Notes: generated by a model from the sequence alone, not told the origin. Counted from the first letter of the stretch, positions 17,017 to 24,199 are shown. The stretch is DNA of 36,141 nucleotides from an uncultured Clostridia bacterium (GCA_949282385.1 CASDOP010000016.1:1-36141), one strand, 5' to 3'. Made by a program: numbers and translations.

Positions 17017-17837
17017 AACTTTACGACTTCGACGGTATGTTCGATGAAAAACTTTCCGAATATATAAAGCGCAATCCCCGCGGCTATACCGAAAAGCAGT
17101 GGGAGGACGTCATTCCCGAAATGTATGCAAAATTCGGCGACACCGTAATAAAATCCATAGGCAAAACGCCCAATGAATTTTATGCGGAGCAGTCAGACGA
17201 ACAGCTTGTAAAGAGCCTGACCGCCCACCTCAAGCAGGGCGTTCCCGTCAGCGAATTTTTGTGCAACGCCATAGAAAGCAGACATATGGACGAGCTTTTA
17301 ATTCCCCTTTTAAAGGGTTCGGACGACGAAATTTCTTATGCGTTAAACCTTCTCGGCGCGTCCGAAAAGGCTATGCCCGAATATATGAGGCTTATAACTT
17401 CTTCCGAGAGCGAGGATGTCCGCAACACCTGCGTGGATTACGCAAAGCTCAACGCCGACCTCGTCAAAGACGAAGCGCTTTCGCTCTACGAAAAGGGCGT
17501 TTCCCCCGAATATATGCTCGAAATACTCTCTCGCTGCACCGCCCGCGACGAAAAAATATTTAACGCGCTCGTAAAGGCTTTCCGCACGGACGACGAAAAC
17601 ACCGCTCTGCACGCAAGTTTCCTCGCTGCATACGGCGACGAGCGCGCGCTCGAATATCTTTACGACAAGATAGAAGAGGACGGCATTACATACGCAGATT
17701 TTCAGGAGATTAAATTTGCCATAGAGGAGCTGGGCGGAACTTACGAAAAAGAGCGCGATTTTTCGTCCGACCCCTATTATCAGCTCATAAAATCGCACGG
17801 AGCTATGGACATAGATATTTTCAAAGACATCAAGTAA
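17013..17837 (+). CDS. Unknown helical-repeat protein (HEAT-like)
   Basis: 274 acidic residues with no membrane segment. From about 85 to 235 the sequence shows helix pairs of HEAT-like character, for example LLGASEKAMPEYMRLITSSE and CVDYAKLNADLVKDEALSLY, then LHASFLAAYGDERALEYLYD. I cannot name a family. The ATG overlaps the TPR gene by 4 nt (ATGA), indicating translational coupling and probably a joint function of the two repeat proteins. It ends in front of a strong hairpin. Confidence 0.82.
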   Translation: MKLYDFDGMFDEKLSEYIKRNPRGYTEKQWEDVIPEMYAKFGDTVIKSIGKTPNEFYAEQSDEQLVKSLTAHLKQGVPVSEFLCNAIESRHMDELLIPLLKGSDDEISYALNLLGASEKAMPEYMRLITSSESEDVRNTCVDYAKLNADLVKDEALSLYEKGVSPEYMLEILSRCTARDEKIFNALVKAFRTDDENTALHASFLAAYGDERALEYLYDKIEEDGITYADFQEIKFAIEELGGTYEKERDFSSDPYYQLIKSHGAMDIDIFKDIK

Positions 17838-17846
17838 AAAAAGAAT

Positions 17847-17890
17847 AAACCTCCTTTCCCTCGGCAATAACCAAGGGGAGGAGGTTTTTT
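17847..17890 (+). terminator. Terminator-like hairpin whose 3' arm holds the next gene's ribosome site
   Basis: The 5' arm AAACCTCC (17847-17854, plus further pairs) matches GGAGGTTT (17880-17887) and is followed by TTTTTTT directly before ATG 17892. The 3' arm contains GGAGGAGG, the Shine-Dalgarno of the 64-residue protein. The element may therefore both end the upstream transcript and mask the ribosome site. Confidence 0.75.
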
Positions 17891-17891
17891 T

Positions 17892-18086
17892 ATGACAGAA
17901 ATAACCGCGAAAGAACTTACCATGATTTCGGACGCACTGACTTACGAAGGATTAATCTGCAAAAAGGCGAGAATGTATTCCAAAACTCTGACCGACGTCG
18001 ACCTTGCGGAATGTATGGCAAAGGTTGCCGACGAACACGAGGCGCGCTATTGCGCCCTTCTCAATGTAATAGGAGGCGGAAAATGA
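17892..18086 (+). CDS. Small helical protein, probably spore-coat/ferritin-like partner of CotF
   Basis: 64 residues, mostly two helices: MTEITAKELTMISDALTYEG then the pair around CKKARMYSKTL and CMAKVADEHEARYCALLNVI. The residue pattern E..A..L.. with DEHE resembles one half of a CotF/ferritin-like bundle. GGAGGAGG ends 7 nt before the ATG. Its stop overlaps the CotF-like gene by 4 nt, so the two are made together. Function in the spore coat is inferred from the neighbour. Confidence 0.75.
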   Translation: MTEITAKELTMISDALTYEGLICKKARMYSKTLTDVDLAECMAKVADEHEARYCALLNVIGGGK

Positions 18087-18373
18087 AACAGTCTAAAGCA
18101 GATACCCAGCTCAACGAAAAAGATGCAATTCAGGATATGCTCGCAAGCGAAAAGCAGCTGATGTCGTTCTATGCCACGGCGCTCTTCGAGGGCAGCTCCA
18201 AGAACCTCAGAAAGGAATTTGCCGCAAATTTAAACGCAGTAGCGGCGGCGCAATACAGCCTGTTCACGCAGATGAGTTCGCGCGGATACTACGCGCCCGC
18301 ACCCGCGGCAAAACAGATGATAGACCAGATAAACGACAAGTTCAAAAAGGAAATGAAGAGCCTTCAGGGTTAA
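18083..18373 (+). CDS. CotF-like spore coat protein
   Basis: 96 residues. LNEKDAIQDMLASEKQLMSF, the RKEFAANLNAV helix and the QMSSRGYYAPAPAAKQMIDQ end match the Coat_F pattern, in which a helical region is followed by a MxxRGWY-type motif. It is expected in the spore coat or as a spore-associated protein. The start ATG 18083 has GGAGGCGGAAA upstream; the longer open frame begins inside the preceding gene and is not used. Suggests the organism comes from a spore-forming lineage. Confidence 0.82.
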   Translation: MKQSKADTQLNEKDAIQDMLASEKQLMSFYATALFEGSSKNLRKEFAANLNAVAAAQYSLFTQMSSRGYYAPAPAAKQMIDQINDKFKKEMKSLQG

Positions 18374-18379
18374 AAATTC

Positions 18380-18418
18380 AATGCGCCGCGGCGTTGCCGC
18401 GGCGCATTTATCTTTTCC
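18380..18418 (+). terminator. Terminator of the CotF-like pair
   Basis: 13-bp perfect stem (18380-18392 with 18396-18408), GTT loop, then TTTATCTTTT. Downstream, to 18592, there is no gene. An inverted repeat ACAGCGCTG/CAGCGCTGT (18445-18453 with 18462-18470) stands alone there. Confidence 0.85.
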
Positions 18419-18592
18419 TTGCCGCATGTGTTTTGCCTATATCTACAGCGCTGTCTTCTTGCAGCGCTGTGCGCCTGAATAAAAACACGCAATAATCTTT
18501 GCGGATAAAAAAGTCGCAACTTAAACGGTTCATGCAAAATTCTTCATGCGCTCACAGAAATAAATTTACACAAAAATAAAAGGCGTCAGCAC

Positions 18593-18629
18593 AAAAAAAG
18601 CCGCCCGCGCAACCTTGCGCGGGCGGCTT
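18593..18629 (-). terminator. Terminator of the mtnN-luxS-ung-apgM operon
   Basis: 15-bp stem AAGCCGCCCGCGCAA (18598-18612) with its complement (18615-18629), CC loop. On the minus strand it is followed by seven T (A-run 18593-18599). Confidence 0.92.
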
Positions 18630-18643
18630 AAATTAAGCATAAA

Positions 18644-19858
18644 TTATTTAATGGAAAAAAGTCTGGAAATAAGTTTGTGTCCCTCTGCAACAAACATGCC
18701 CGTCGCTTTCGCTTCGTCCTCGGTGTAGCGCTTTGCGCCGTTTCCGAGGTTTTTAATATCCGTGTATATGAGGTAAGGCACGGGGTCGGAAATGTGCGTT
18801 TTGCAGGCGCAGGGAGTGGGATGGTCGGGGCAGACAAGCAGGGCGTAGTGTTCGCCCGCTTTTTCCAGGCGGGAAATAATTTCGGGAATGACGACGCCGT
18901 CAATCTGCTCTATCGAATAAATTTTGTGTTCGCTGTCGCCGTGATGACCGCATTCGTCGGGCGCTTCCATGTGTATGTAAACGAAATCCAGTCCGTCCGT
19001 CAGCGCTTTTGCCGCCGCTTTTGCCTTGCCTTTAAAATTTGTGTCGTAATTGCCCGTCGCACCCTCGACTTCAATCACCTTCATTCCAGCGAGAATGCCA
19101 ATGCCTTTAACCAGGTCCACGGCGGAAATTATTCCGCCTTTAAGGTTGTGTTCCTTTTCAAAGGGCGAAAGTCCGGGTTTAGTTCCCTCGCCCCACAGCC
19201 ATATGCTGTTTGCAGGGTTCTTGCCCGCCTTTATTCTTGCGAGGTTGACGGGATGATTTTTAAGCAGTTCGTAGCTCTTTTTCATCATGCCGAGATATTT
19301 TTCGCCCAATTCGCCCTCAGGCAGATATGGCGTAATTTTCTTGTCCGAAATGTCGTGAGGGGGAGTGAGGGAATGTCCCGTTACGCCCTCTTTCACAACG
19401 AGGCAATGCCTGTAAGATATTCCGGGATACAGGATCATGCGCTCGTCGTCGAAGTACCTTTTGAGGTAATTTATAAGCTCTGCGGCTTCCTCCGTGGTTA
19501 TCTCGCCCGCGGAGTAGTCGACCATTGTCTTATCCTCATACTTATCTTCGTCCGAAAGCGTTACAAGGTTGCAGCGCAGCGTAACGTCCGTATCGCTTAA
19601 ATTTATACCCATCGAAACGGCTTCGAGCGGCGAACGCCCCGTGTAAAAATTCTTGGGATTAAAGCCTAAAACGGACATATTCGCAACGTCGCTTCCCGGT
19701 TTCATTCCGTCGGGAACGGTCTTGCAAAGTCCAATTTCCGAGAGAGGTGCAAGTTTGTCGAGCGTGGGAGTGGAGGCGGCTTCAAGGCAGGTTTTGTTGC
19801 CGAGGGAAGGTATCTTCCAGTCCGCCATGCCGTCGCCAAGAATGACAGCGTATTTCAT
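18644..19858 (-). CDS. apgM: 2,3-bisphosphoglycerate-independent phosphoglycerate mutase, archaeal-type (ApgM)
   Basis: Alkaline-phosphatase superfamily enzyme that should interconvert 3- and 2-phosphoglycerate. The 404 residues open with YAVILGDGMADW (metal-binding Asp). The phospho-accepting serine is in GSDVANMSVLGF, and metal ligands appear in MEAPDECGHHGD and near VCPDHPTPC. Some bacterial members of this family have been proposed as a homoserine kinase, so substrate is not certain. AAGGAG precedes ATG 19858. It is the last gene of the mtnN-luxS-ung-apgM run, 79 nt after ung; a private promoter in that gap cannot be excluded. Confidence 0.9.
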   Translation of the reverse strand: MKYAVILGDGMADWKIPSLGNKTCLEAASTPTLDKLAPLSEIGLCKTVPDGMKPGSDVANMSVLGFNPKNFYTGRSPLEAVSMGINLSDTDVTLRCNLVTLSDEDKYEDKTMVDYSAGEITTEEAAELINYLKRYFDDERMILYPGISYRHCLVVKEGVTGHSLTPPHDISDKKITPYLPEGELGEKYLGMMKKSYELLKNHPVNLARIKAGKNPANSIWLWGEGTKPGLSPFEKEHNLKGGIISAVDLVKGIGILAGMKVIEVEGATGNYDTNFKGKAKAAAKALTDGLDFVYIHMEAPDECGHHGDSEHKIYSIEQIDGVVIPEIISRLEKAGEHYALLVCPDHPTPCACKTHISDPVPYLIYTDIKNLGNGAKRYTEDEAKATGMFVAEGHKLISRLFSIK

Positions 19859-19937
19859 ATTTTACTCCTTGTTTATACGCGCACGAATGCGCAAAAACAT
19901 AATCGTTATTTTCGATTGACCCGCATATATGCCGCAG

Positions 19938-20618
19938 TCAATCCTGTTTTCCGTTCAAATCCCAGTCAATCGGCTGTCTGCCGCGGCTTGAAAGATAATC
20001 GTTTGCTTTGGAAAAAAATCTGCATCCGAAAAATCCGTAGTAAGCCGAAAGGGGGGAAGGATGCGCGCATTGCAGAATGAGGTGTTTTCCTTCGTCGATA
20101 AGGGGCGTCTTGCTGCGCGCGTTTCTGCCCCACAAAATGAACACGACGTTTTCGCACTTGTCCGAAACTATCTTAATGACGTTGTCGGTAAACCAGCCCC
20201 AGCCGCAACTTGCGTGGCTGTTTGCCTGATGTTCCCTCACCGTAAGCGTAGTGTTAAGAAGAAGCACGCCCTCTTTCGCCCAGGGCGTCAGGTCGCCGCA
20301 GCCGGGCTGGGTTATGCCGAGGTCTGTCTGCATTTCCTTGAATATATTTTTGAGCGAGGGAGGCAGCGGAACTCCTTTTTTTACAGAAAAGCAAAGTCCG
20401 TGCGCCTGTCCCGGCTCGTGGTAGGGGTCCTGACCGAGAATAACTACCTTAACCTTTTCGAGCGGGGTAAACCTGAAGCAGTTATAAAGGTCGTACATGT
20501 CGGGGTAAACGACGTGTTCGGAATATTCTTTCTTCAAAAATTCTCTTATTTTCAGATATTTCGGATCGGAAAAGAGGGGAGCGAGCGCCTCGTCCCAACC
20601 GCCGCCTAAAGCCATCAT
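19938..20618 (-). CDS. ung: Uracil-DNA glycosylase (family 1)
   Basis: Removes uracil from DNA as the first step of base-excision repair. The water-activating motif GQDPYH (62-67, catalytic D64) and the minor-groove motif HPSPLSA are intact, and LLLNTTLTV plus NVVFILWG are typical. The 226-residue length is normal. The ATG overlaps the luxS stop by 4 nt; a second ATG follows immediately. Its place after luxS is unusual functionally and probably only reflects cotranscription. Confidence 0.97.
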   Translation of the reverse strand: MMALGGGWDEALAPLFSDPKYLKIREFLKKEYSEHVVYPDMYDLYNCFRFTPLEKVKVVILGQDPYHEPGQAHGLCFSVKKGVPLPPSLKNIFKEMQTDLGITQPGCGDLTPWAKEGVLLLNTTLTVREHQANSHASCGWGWFTDNVIKIVSDKCENVVFILWGRNARSKTPLIDEGKHLILQCAHPSPLSAYYGFFGCRFFSKANDYLSSRGRQPIDWDLNGKQD

Positions 20619-21043
20619 AAACTTTCAAGCACCTTTAAGTATTCTTCAAGGTCGCTTTTCGCGCCTTTCAAATCGTGGGCAAGATAATTTCCGCATTCTT
20701 CACGCTTCGCGCCGGGTACTTCTTCGAGCGCGAGAGCGGCTTTTATGCACTCTTTCAGAAGGGAGATAACCTGTTGCCTGTCCATGTTTACGGTAAGAAG
20801 ATAATAACCCGTCCTGCAGCCCATCGGACCGAAATAAATAATGTCGTCCTTGCGCGCCGAATTTCTCAAAGTCGTTGCAAGCAGATGTTCCGTGGCGTGA
20901 AGCGCGTCGGGAGTTATGTAGTTGCCGCAGTTGGGCTTTTTAAAGCGCAGATCCCACGTGGTTACGCCGTGCATCGTCGTACCTTCATGCAGACCCGTGG
21001 TTAAAGTATCGTGATTTTTAGTGAAAGAAGGTATCTTATCCAT
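20615..21043 (-). CDS. luxS: S-ribosylhomocysteine lyase LuxS
   Basis: Splits S-ribosylhomocysteine into homocysteine and DPD, the precursor of autoinducer-2. Metal site: HATEH (H49, E52, H53) and the cysteine of EECGNY (C117). The catalytic cysteine is in MGCRTGY (C76). The 142 residues are a little shorter than the usual 150-160. The start overlaps the end of mtnN by 8 nt. Together they give the full two-step detoxification of S-adenosylhomocysteine. Confidence 0.96.
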   Translation of the reverse strand: MDKIPSFTKNHDTLTTGLHEGTTMHGVTTWDLRFKKPNCGNYITPDALHATEHLLATTLRNSARKDDIIYFGPMGCRTGYYLLTVNMDRQQVISLLKECIKAALALEEVPGAKREECGNYLAHDLKGAKSDLEEYLKVLESL

Positions 21044-21695
21044 TTACCGCCTCGAAAATTGCAGGCACGCAGGCTTTGAGCGCCTCGTTGCACCTGTATA
21101 AATTTTTTATGAACTGTTCGGTCGTCGAACCGCTTCCCGCGATGTCGGAAATAGCCTTGAATGAATAGCACCTGACGTTTGCGCGCCTGCAGGCGTGAAG
21201 GATAGCACCGCCTTCCATGTCGCGTATGTCGGCTTTGAGCTGTTTGGTAAGAAGCGCAAAGTCCTCCGCGCTGTCGTTGAACCTGTCGCCCGTCGCGAGA
21301 TTTTTTAAAGGGTATATTCCCGCCTTGTCGAAGGGAAGATAGGGCTGTTCGTATTCGTTGAGCGTGCCTATTTCCGTTCCGTTAATCTGCACGAGGTTGA
21401 CGTCGTACTGCACGGCTCTTTCCATCTCGTAAACTGAGGCAATCTGCATGCCGTCGTTCAGTCCGCCGGCCACGCCCAGGTTGATTATTTTGTCCGCGCC
21501 AAGGCAGTCGATGGCATATTGCGCGCCGCATGCCGCGTTCACCTTTCCTACGCCGCATATAACTACGGCTGTTCGTTTTCCGCCGAGAGTGCCGCATATT
21601 ACCTTGCGTGAGTAAACTTCTTTTATATCCTGGTTTTTCATGCAGGCGATAACGCTGTCGGCTTCGCTCTGCAGAGCGATTACAAATACTGTCAT
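21036..21695 (-). CDS. mtnN: 5'-methylthioadenosine/S-adenosylhomocysteine nucleosidase
   Basis: Cleaves adenine from SAH and MTA, feeding LuxS. The catalytic aspartate is in SDIAG, and the ribose-binding glutamate in DMEGGAI; most members have MEGAAI, so a small change is seen here. GVGKVNAA and the NLGVAGGL segment are typical of the fold. The 219 residues fit the family. No Shine-Dalgarno exists: the -10 box ends 7 nt before ATG 21695, which predicts a leaderless message. First gene of the operon. Confidence 0.95.
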   Translation of the reverse strand: MTVFVIALQSEADSVIACMKNQDIKEVYSRKVICGTLGGKRTAVVICGVGKVNAACGAQYAIDCLGADKIINLGVAGGLNDGMQIASVYEMERAVQYDVNLVQINGTEIGTLNEYEQPYLPFDKAGIYPLKNLATGDRFNDSAEDFALLTKQLKADIRDMEGGAILHACRRANVRCYSFKAISDIAGSGSTTEQFIKNLYRCNEALKACVPAIFEAVNG

Positions 21696-21702
21696 ATAAT
21701 TT

Positions 21703-21731
21703 ATTATAACAAACGCTCATAAAGTTGGCAA
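21703..21731 (-). promoter_or_regulatory. Promoter of mtnN operon, probably leaderless
   Basis: On the minus strand TTGCCA (21726-21731), 17 bp, TATAAT (21703-21708), then 7 nt to the ATG. No ribosome site fits between. The preceding terminator of sfp is 32 bp away on the same strand. Confidence 0.7.
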
Positions 21732-21740
21732 ATATTTGAA

Positions 21741-21771
21741 AATAAGAAAAAGCGGAAATTTATTCCGCTTT
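21741..21771 (-). terminator. Terminator of pfkB-sfp
   Basis: Stem AAAGCGGAA (21749-21757) with TTCCGCTTT (21763-21771), then on the minus strand TTTTTCTTATTTT. The hairpin begins within the stop codon of the phosphopantetheinyl transferase gene. Confidence 0.82.
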
Positions 21772-22274
21772 CATAGTATGGTTATTTGCGTTTGTCCGTC
21801 GGAGCAGCATATGCACGCCACTCCGTTTTCAAGCTGAAAATGTTCAACTCTGCAGTTCTGTTCCTGCCCGTCAAGGTAAATTGCCCCGCCGTAAAATTCC
21901 AGTCGCCTGTAGTGGGAGGAGAGCGTAAATCCGTTCATTTTTATGAATGCTTCTTTTGCGGTCCAGTTAATAAGAAAATCTCTTTCGCCGCGCACTTCGC
22001 TCTTTTCTCTCGCGGTAAGTTTTGCTTTTACGGCGCTACGCTCTTTTTCGCGCATAAGTTCAATGTCTGCGCCCACCTTCGAGCTGCTTAAAGCTATCGC
22101 AGCAGTGTCAAGACAATGACTAATGTTAAAATCAGTTATATTTCCGCACGGCTTTAAAAAACGCGGGCGCATGTGCGAAAAATCTATCTCCGCGCGTTTG
22201 CCCGTCAGTTTTTCGGTGAGGGAGATAACTTTGCCGTAAACGTCCTTGTTTTCGGTTATGAAAAGGTAGGTCAT
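21771..22274 (-). CDS. 4'-phosphopantetheinyl transferase (Sfp superfamily)
   Basis: Moves phosphopantetheine from CoA to a carrier protein. The metal-binding pair is in VGADIE (D70, E72) and the WTAKEAFIK motif at 104-112 carries the third acidic residue, with both in the right order and spacing. At 167 residues it is shorter than Sfp (about 220) and longer than AcpS (about 120). No synthase or carrier gene is visible nearby, so the target is unknown. It overlaps the upstream pfkB by 4 nt, so they are cotranscribed. Confidence 0.88.
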   Translation of the reverse strand: MTYLFITENKDVYGKVISLTEKLTGKRAEIDFSHMRPRFLKPCGNITDFNISHCLDTAAIALSSSKVGADIELMREKERSAVKAKLTAREKSEVRGERDFLINWTAKEAFIKMNGFTLSSHYRRLEFYGGAIYLDGQEQNCRVEHFQLENGVACICCSDGQTQITIL

Positions 22275-23182
22275 AACATTAAACTTTCAACATAGTCTAT
22301 CTGTTCTTTTGTGGGCAGAGTTTCCGTAAACGCGCATGCGCTGCCGGCAGCGGTGGCAAAATTGAGCGATTTAAAGTAGTTTCCCGTCTTTATGTATTCG
22401 TGAATGAAGCCCGCAACCATTGTGTCGCCCGCGCCTACGGAATTTATAAGTTGTCCTTTAGCCGCGCGCACATACATCGCCTGGTCGGTTTCGGTAACCA
22501 TAACGGAGCCGTCAGCGCCGAGCGAAACAATGACGTTTCTCGCGCCGAGGTGCTGAAGTTTTTGCGCGCACTCGACTATTTTTTTTGTGTCTATCGTGTT
22601 AGGCACGCCGAAAATTTCGCAAAGCTCGAATATATTGGGTTTTATCAGGAAAGGTTTGTGTTTAAGACTTTCGGTAAGCAGTTCGCCGCTCGCGTCCACA
22701 ACTACGTTTACGCCCTTTGGCGGCTTAAGCTCTTCTAAAAAGTCCGAATAAGCGGTAATGGGAAGGGAGGGCGGAACGCTTCCGCAAATAATCAGCCAGT
22801 CGCCGCTTCTTATAACGCGTTTGAGCTTTCTTGCAAGGCGGGCAACGTCTTCTTCGGTTACGTTTGCGCCCGTTCCGTTTATGTCCGTTTCTGCAACGCT
22901 CTTAATTTTAACGTTAATCCTCGATTGCCCTTCAACTTCCAGAAAATCGCCTTCAAGTCCGCTTTTTTTTATTTCTTCGCATATCGCCTTGCCCGTAAAT
23001 CCTGCAACGAAACCGAGGGCATACGTCTCGTCCCCGAGTTCTTTGAGGACAAAGCTCACGTTAAGCCCCTTTCCGCCCACGGTCATCTTTTCTCCCGCCG
23101 TTCTGTTCACGGCGCCGCGGCGTATGTTATTAACTTTTACATAGTAATCCAGCGAAGGATTGAAAGTTACGGTGTAAAGCAT
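22271..23182 (-). CDS. PfkB-family sugar kinase, 1-phosphofructokinase-like
   Basis: Phosphorylates a sugar phosphate such as fructose-1-phosphate or tagatose-6-phosphate. NPSLDYYV near the N-terminus and GGKGLNVSFVLKELG (37-51) are the PfkB signature 1 region. The anion hole and catalytic aspartate are in VGAGDTMVAGF near 247-257. The FruK/LacC subgroup fits best (NPSLD start, KMTVGGKG). No PTS or sugar operon is next to it, so the substrate is not fixed by context. No ribosome site is visible before ATG 23182; the leader is short. The next gene, an Sfp-like transferase, overlaps it. Confidence 0.85.
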   Translation of the reverse strand: MLYTVTFNPSLDYYVKVNNIRRGAVNRTAGEKMTVGGKGLNVSFVLKELGDETYALGFVAGFTGKAICEEIKKSGLEGDFLEVEGQSRINVKIKSVAETDINGTGANVTEEDVARLARKLKRVIRSGDWLIICGSVPPSLPITAYSDFLEELKPPKGVNVVVDASGELLTESLKHKPFLIKPNIFELCEIFGVPNTIDTKKIVECAQKLQHLGARNVIVSLGADGSVMVTETDQAMYVRAAKGQLINSVGAGDTMVAGFIHEYIKTGNYFKSLNFATAAGSACAFTETLPTKEQIDYVESLML

Positions 23183-23209
23183 GGCAATCGATATTTTTTT
23201 ACTGTTTAT

Positions 23210-23238
23210 AATTTAAACTATTTACAAAAAAAAGTCAA
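23210..23238 (-). promoter_or_regulatory. Promoter of pfkB-sfp
   Basis: On the minus strand TTGACT (23233-23238), 17 bp, TAAATT (23210-23215). Leader of about 20 nt without a recognisable Shine-Dalgarno. Confidence 0.5.
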
Positions 23239-23376
23239 TAACAAATTTTTTATAAATAAAAAAGGGTTTAAGATGTTAATTATTTGCATAATAATTCATA
23301 AAAATAGCGTTGGGGAAAGGGGTAGGCGGCAAAGCAAAAAAATTAAAAAATCTAAAAAAATTTGCAATAAAATTAC

Positions 23377-23405
23377 TTGACAAAAGATTTCGGTTATATT
23401 ATTAT
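23377..23405 (+). promoter_or_regulatory. Promoter of the five-tRNA operon
   Basis: TTGACA (23377-23382), 17 bp, TATTAT (23400-23405). The leader contains a small hairpin GCGCAA/TTGCGC (23420-23436) just before the first tRNA. The 190 bp upstream are AT-rich with no gene. Confidence 0.8.
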
Positions 23406-23441
23406 ATACAAGCGTTACGGCGCAAGGGAATTGCGCATGAC

Positions 23442-23518
23442 GGGCCTTTAGCTCAGTTGGTTAGAGCAGTCGGCTCATAACCGATCGGTCCGCGGTTCGA
23501 GTCCGTGAAGGCCCACCA
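23442..23518 (+). tRNA. tRNA with CAU anticodon (tRNA-Ile2 favoured, or tRNA-Met)
   Basis: 77-nt cloverleaf with encoded CCA and anticodon CAT at 23476-23478. The acceptor stem GGGCCTT/AAGGCCC is perfect and carries C4-G69 and C5-G68, base pairs known as positive determinants of TilS lysidine synthetase in E. coli. With the CTCATAA loop this favours tRNA-Ile2 (reads AUA after lysidine), but elongator Met is not excluded. Confidence 0.9.
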
Positions 23519-23532
23519 TTTTAATATTTTTT

Positions 23533-23609
23533 GGCCCGATAGCTCAGTTGGTTAGAGCGCCAGCCTGTCACGCTGGAGGTCGACGGTTCGAGCCCGTTTC
23601 GGGTCGCCA
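23533..23609 (+). tRNA. tRNA-Asp (GTC)
   Basis: 77-nt cloverleaf, anticodon GTC at 23577-23579, discriminator G73, encoded CCA. The acceptor stem is paired with one G-U. Confidence 0.96.
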
Positions 23610-23615
23610 AACAAG

Positions 23616-23643
23616 TTTAAGCGCCTTTTTAAAGGCGCTTAAA
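23616..23643 (+). repeat. Hairpin between tRNA-Asp and tRNA-Phe
   Basis: 13-bp perfect stem TTTAAGCGCCTTT (23616-23628) with its complement (23631-23643), TT loop. It lacks a T-tail (followed by AAAAATG), so it is not a normal terminator. A processing signal or an attenuator inside the tRNA operon is possible. Confidence 0.75.
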
Positions 23644-23646
23644 AAT

Positions 23647-23722
23647 GCCTTGGTAGCTCAGTCGGTAGAGCGGTGGACTGAAAATCCATATGTCGGCGGT
23701 TCGATTCCACCCCAAGGCACCA
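23647..23722 (+). tRNA. tRNA-Phe (GAA)
   Basis: 76-nt cloverleaf, anticodon GAA at 23680-23682, acceptor GCCTTGG/CCAAGGC perfect, discriminator A, encoded CCA. Confidence 0.96.
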
Positions 23723-23742
23723 AAAAAATTAAAATCTGCTAT

Positions 23743-23818
23743 GCTGGTGTAGCTCAATTGGCAGAGCAGCTGATTTGTAATCAGCAGGTTGCGGGTTCGA
23801 TTCCAGTCACCAGCTCCA
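23743..23818 (+). tRNA. tRNA-Thr (TGT)
   Basis: 76-nt cloverleaf, anticodon TGT at 23776-23778, acceptor GCTGGTG/CACCAGC perfect, discriminator T, encoded CCA. Confidence 0.96.
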
Positions 23819-23845
23819 AAACACATCGGCACAAAAACAAAATAT

Positions 23846-23930
23846 GGGCGGATTGCAGAGTGGCCAAATGCATCAGACTGTAAATCTGACGTCTCCGACT
23901 TCGGTGGTTCGAATCCACCTCCTCCCACCA
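23846..23930 (+). tRNA. tRNA-Tyr (GTA)
   Basis: 85-nt tRNA with long variable arm, anticodon GTA at 23880-23882, encoded CCA. The acceptor GGGCGGA/TCCTCCC has one mismatch, C4 against U69; the other six pairs are sound. The T-arm GGTGG/CCACC is perfect. Confidence 0.93.
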
Positions 23931-23979
23931 CAAATAACACCACGACAAAAGTCGTGGTGTTATTTGTTTTTATGCTTTT
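23931..23979 (+). terminator. Terminator of the tRNA operon
   Basis: 16-bp perfect stem (23931-23946 with 23951-23966), AAAA loop, then TTTTT-ATGC-TTTTT. It starts directly after the CCA of tRNA-Tyr. Confidence 0.95.
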
Positions 23980-24031
23980 TGAATTTTTATTTCTAAATTT
24001 ATTATTTTGATAAGTAAAAACAACAATTTGT

Positions 24032-24060
24032 TTGCTTGTCAGGGTTGTTCGTGATATATT
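24032..24060 (+). promoter_or_regulatory. Possible promoter of the MATE-like gene
   Basis: TTGCTT (24032-24037), 17 bp, TATATT (24055-24060). The resulting leader would be about 130 nt. Confidence 0.4.
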
Positions 24061-24066
24061 GTTATA

Positions 24067-24199
24067 TGTACATTTTACATAGCCCGTGCATATCGTTGCG
24101 GTAAAACGGTATGTTTGAGAGAAATCGATTTATCTTTCGTCGGGACATATGCTGCACCGAGAATATAAAACCATATGTTAAGGTTGTACAAATTATTAT
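24067..24199 (+). promoter_or_regulatory. Unassigned structured leader of the MATE-like gene
   Basis: Contains GTGCATAT near 24086 that can pair with ATATGC or TGCAC near 24151-24161, and an AAATCGATTT-centred hairpin near 24124-24134. CATATG occurs again at 24173-24178. I compared it mentally with the common riboswitch consensus motifs and found no match. It may be regulatory or just AT-rich spacer; no ribosome site is near the start codon. Confidence 0.3.

Noticed and set aside
23548..24010. Open frames on both strands over the tRNA cluster
   Set aside because: They read through tRNA genes and have no start signals; tRNA structure explains the sequence.
24067..24199. Known riboswitch (SAM, TPP, purine, guanidine, T-box and others) before the MATE-like gene
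   Set aside because: None of the conserved blocks of these classes that I can recall is present.
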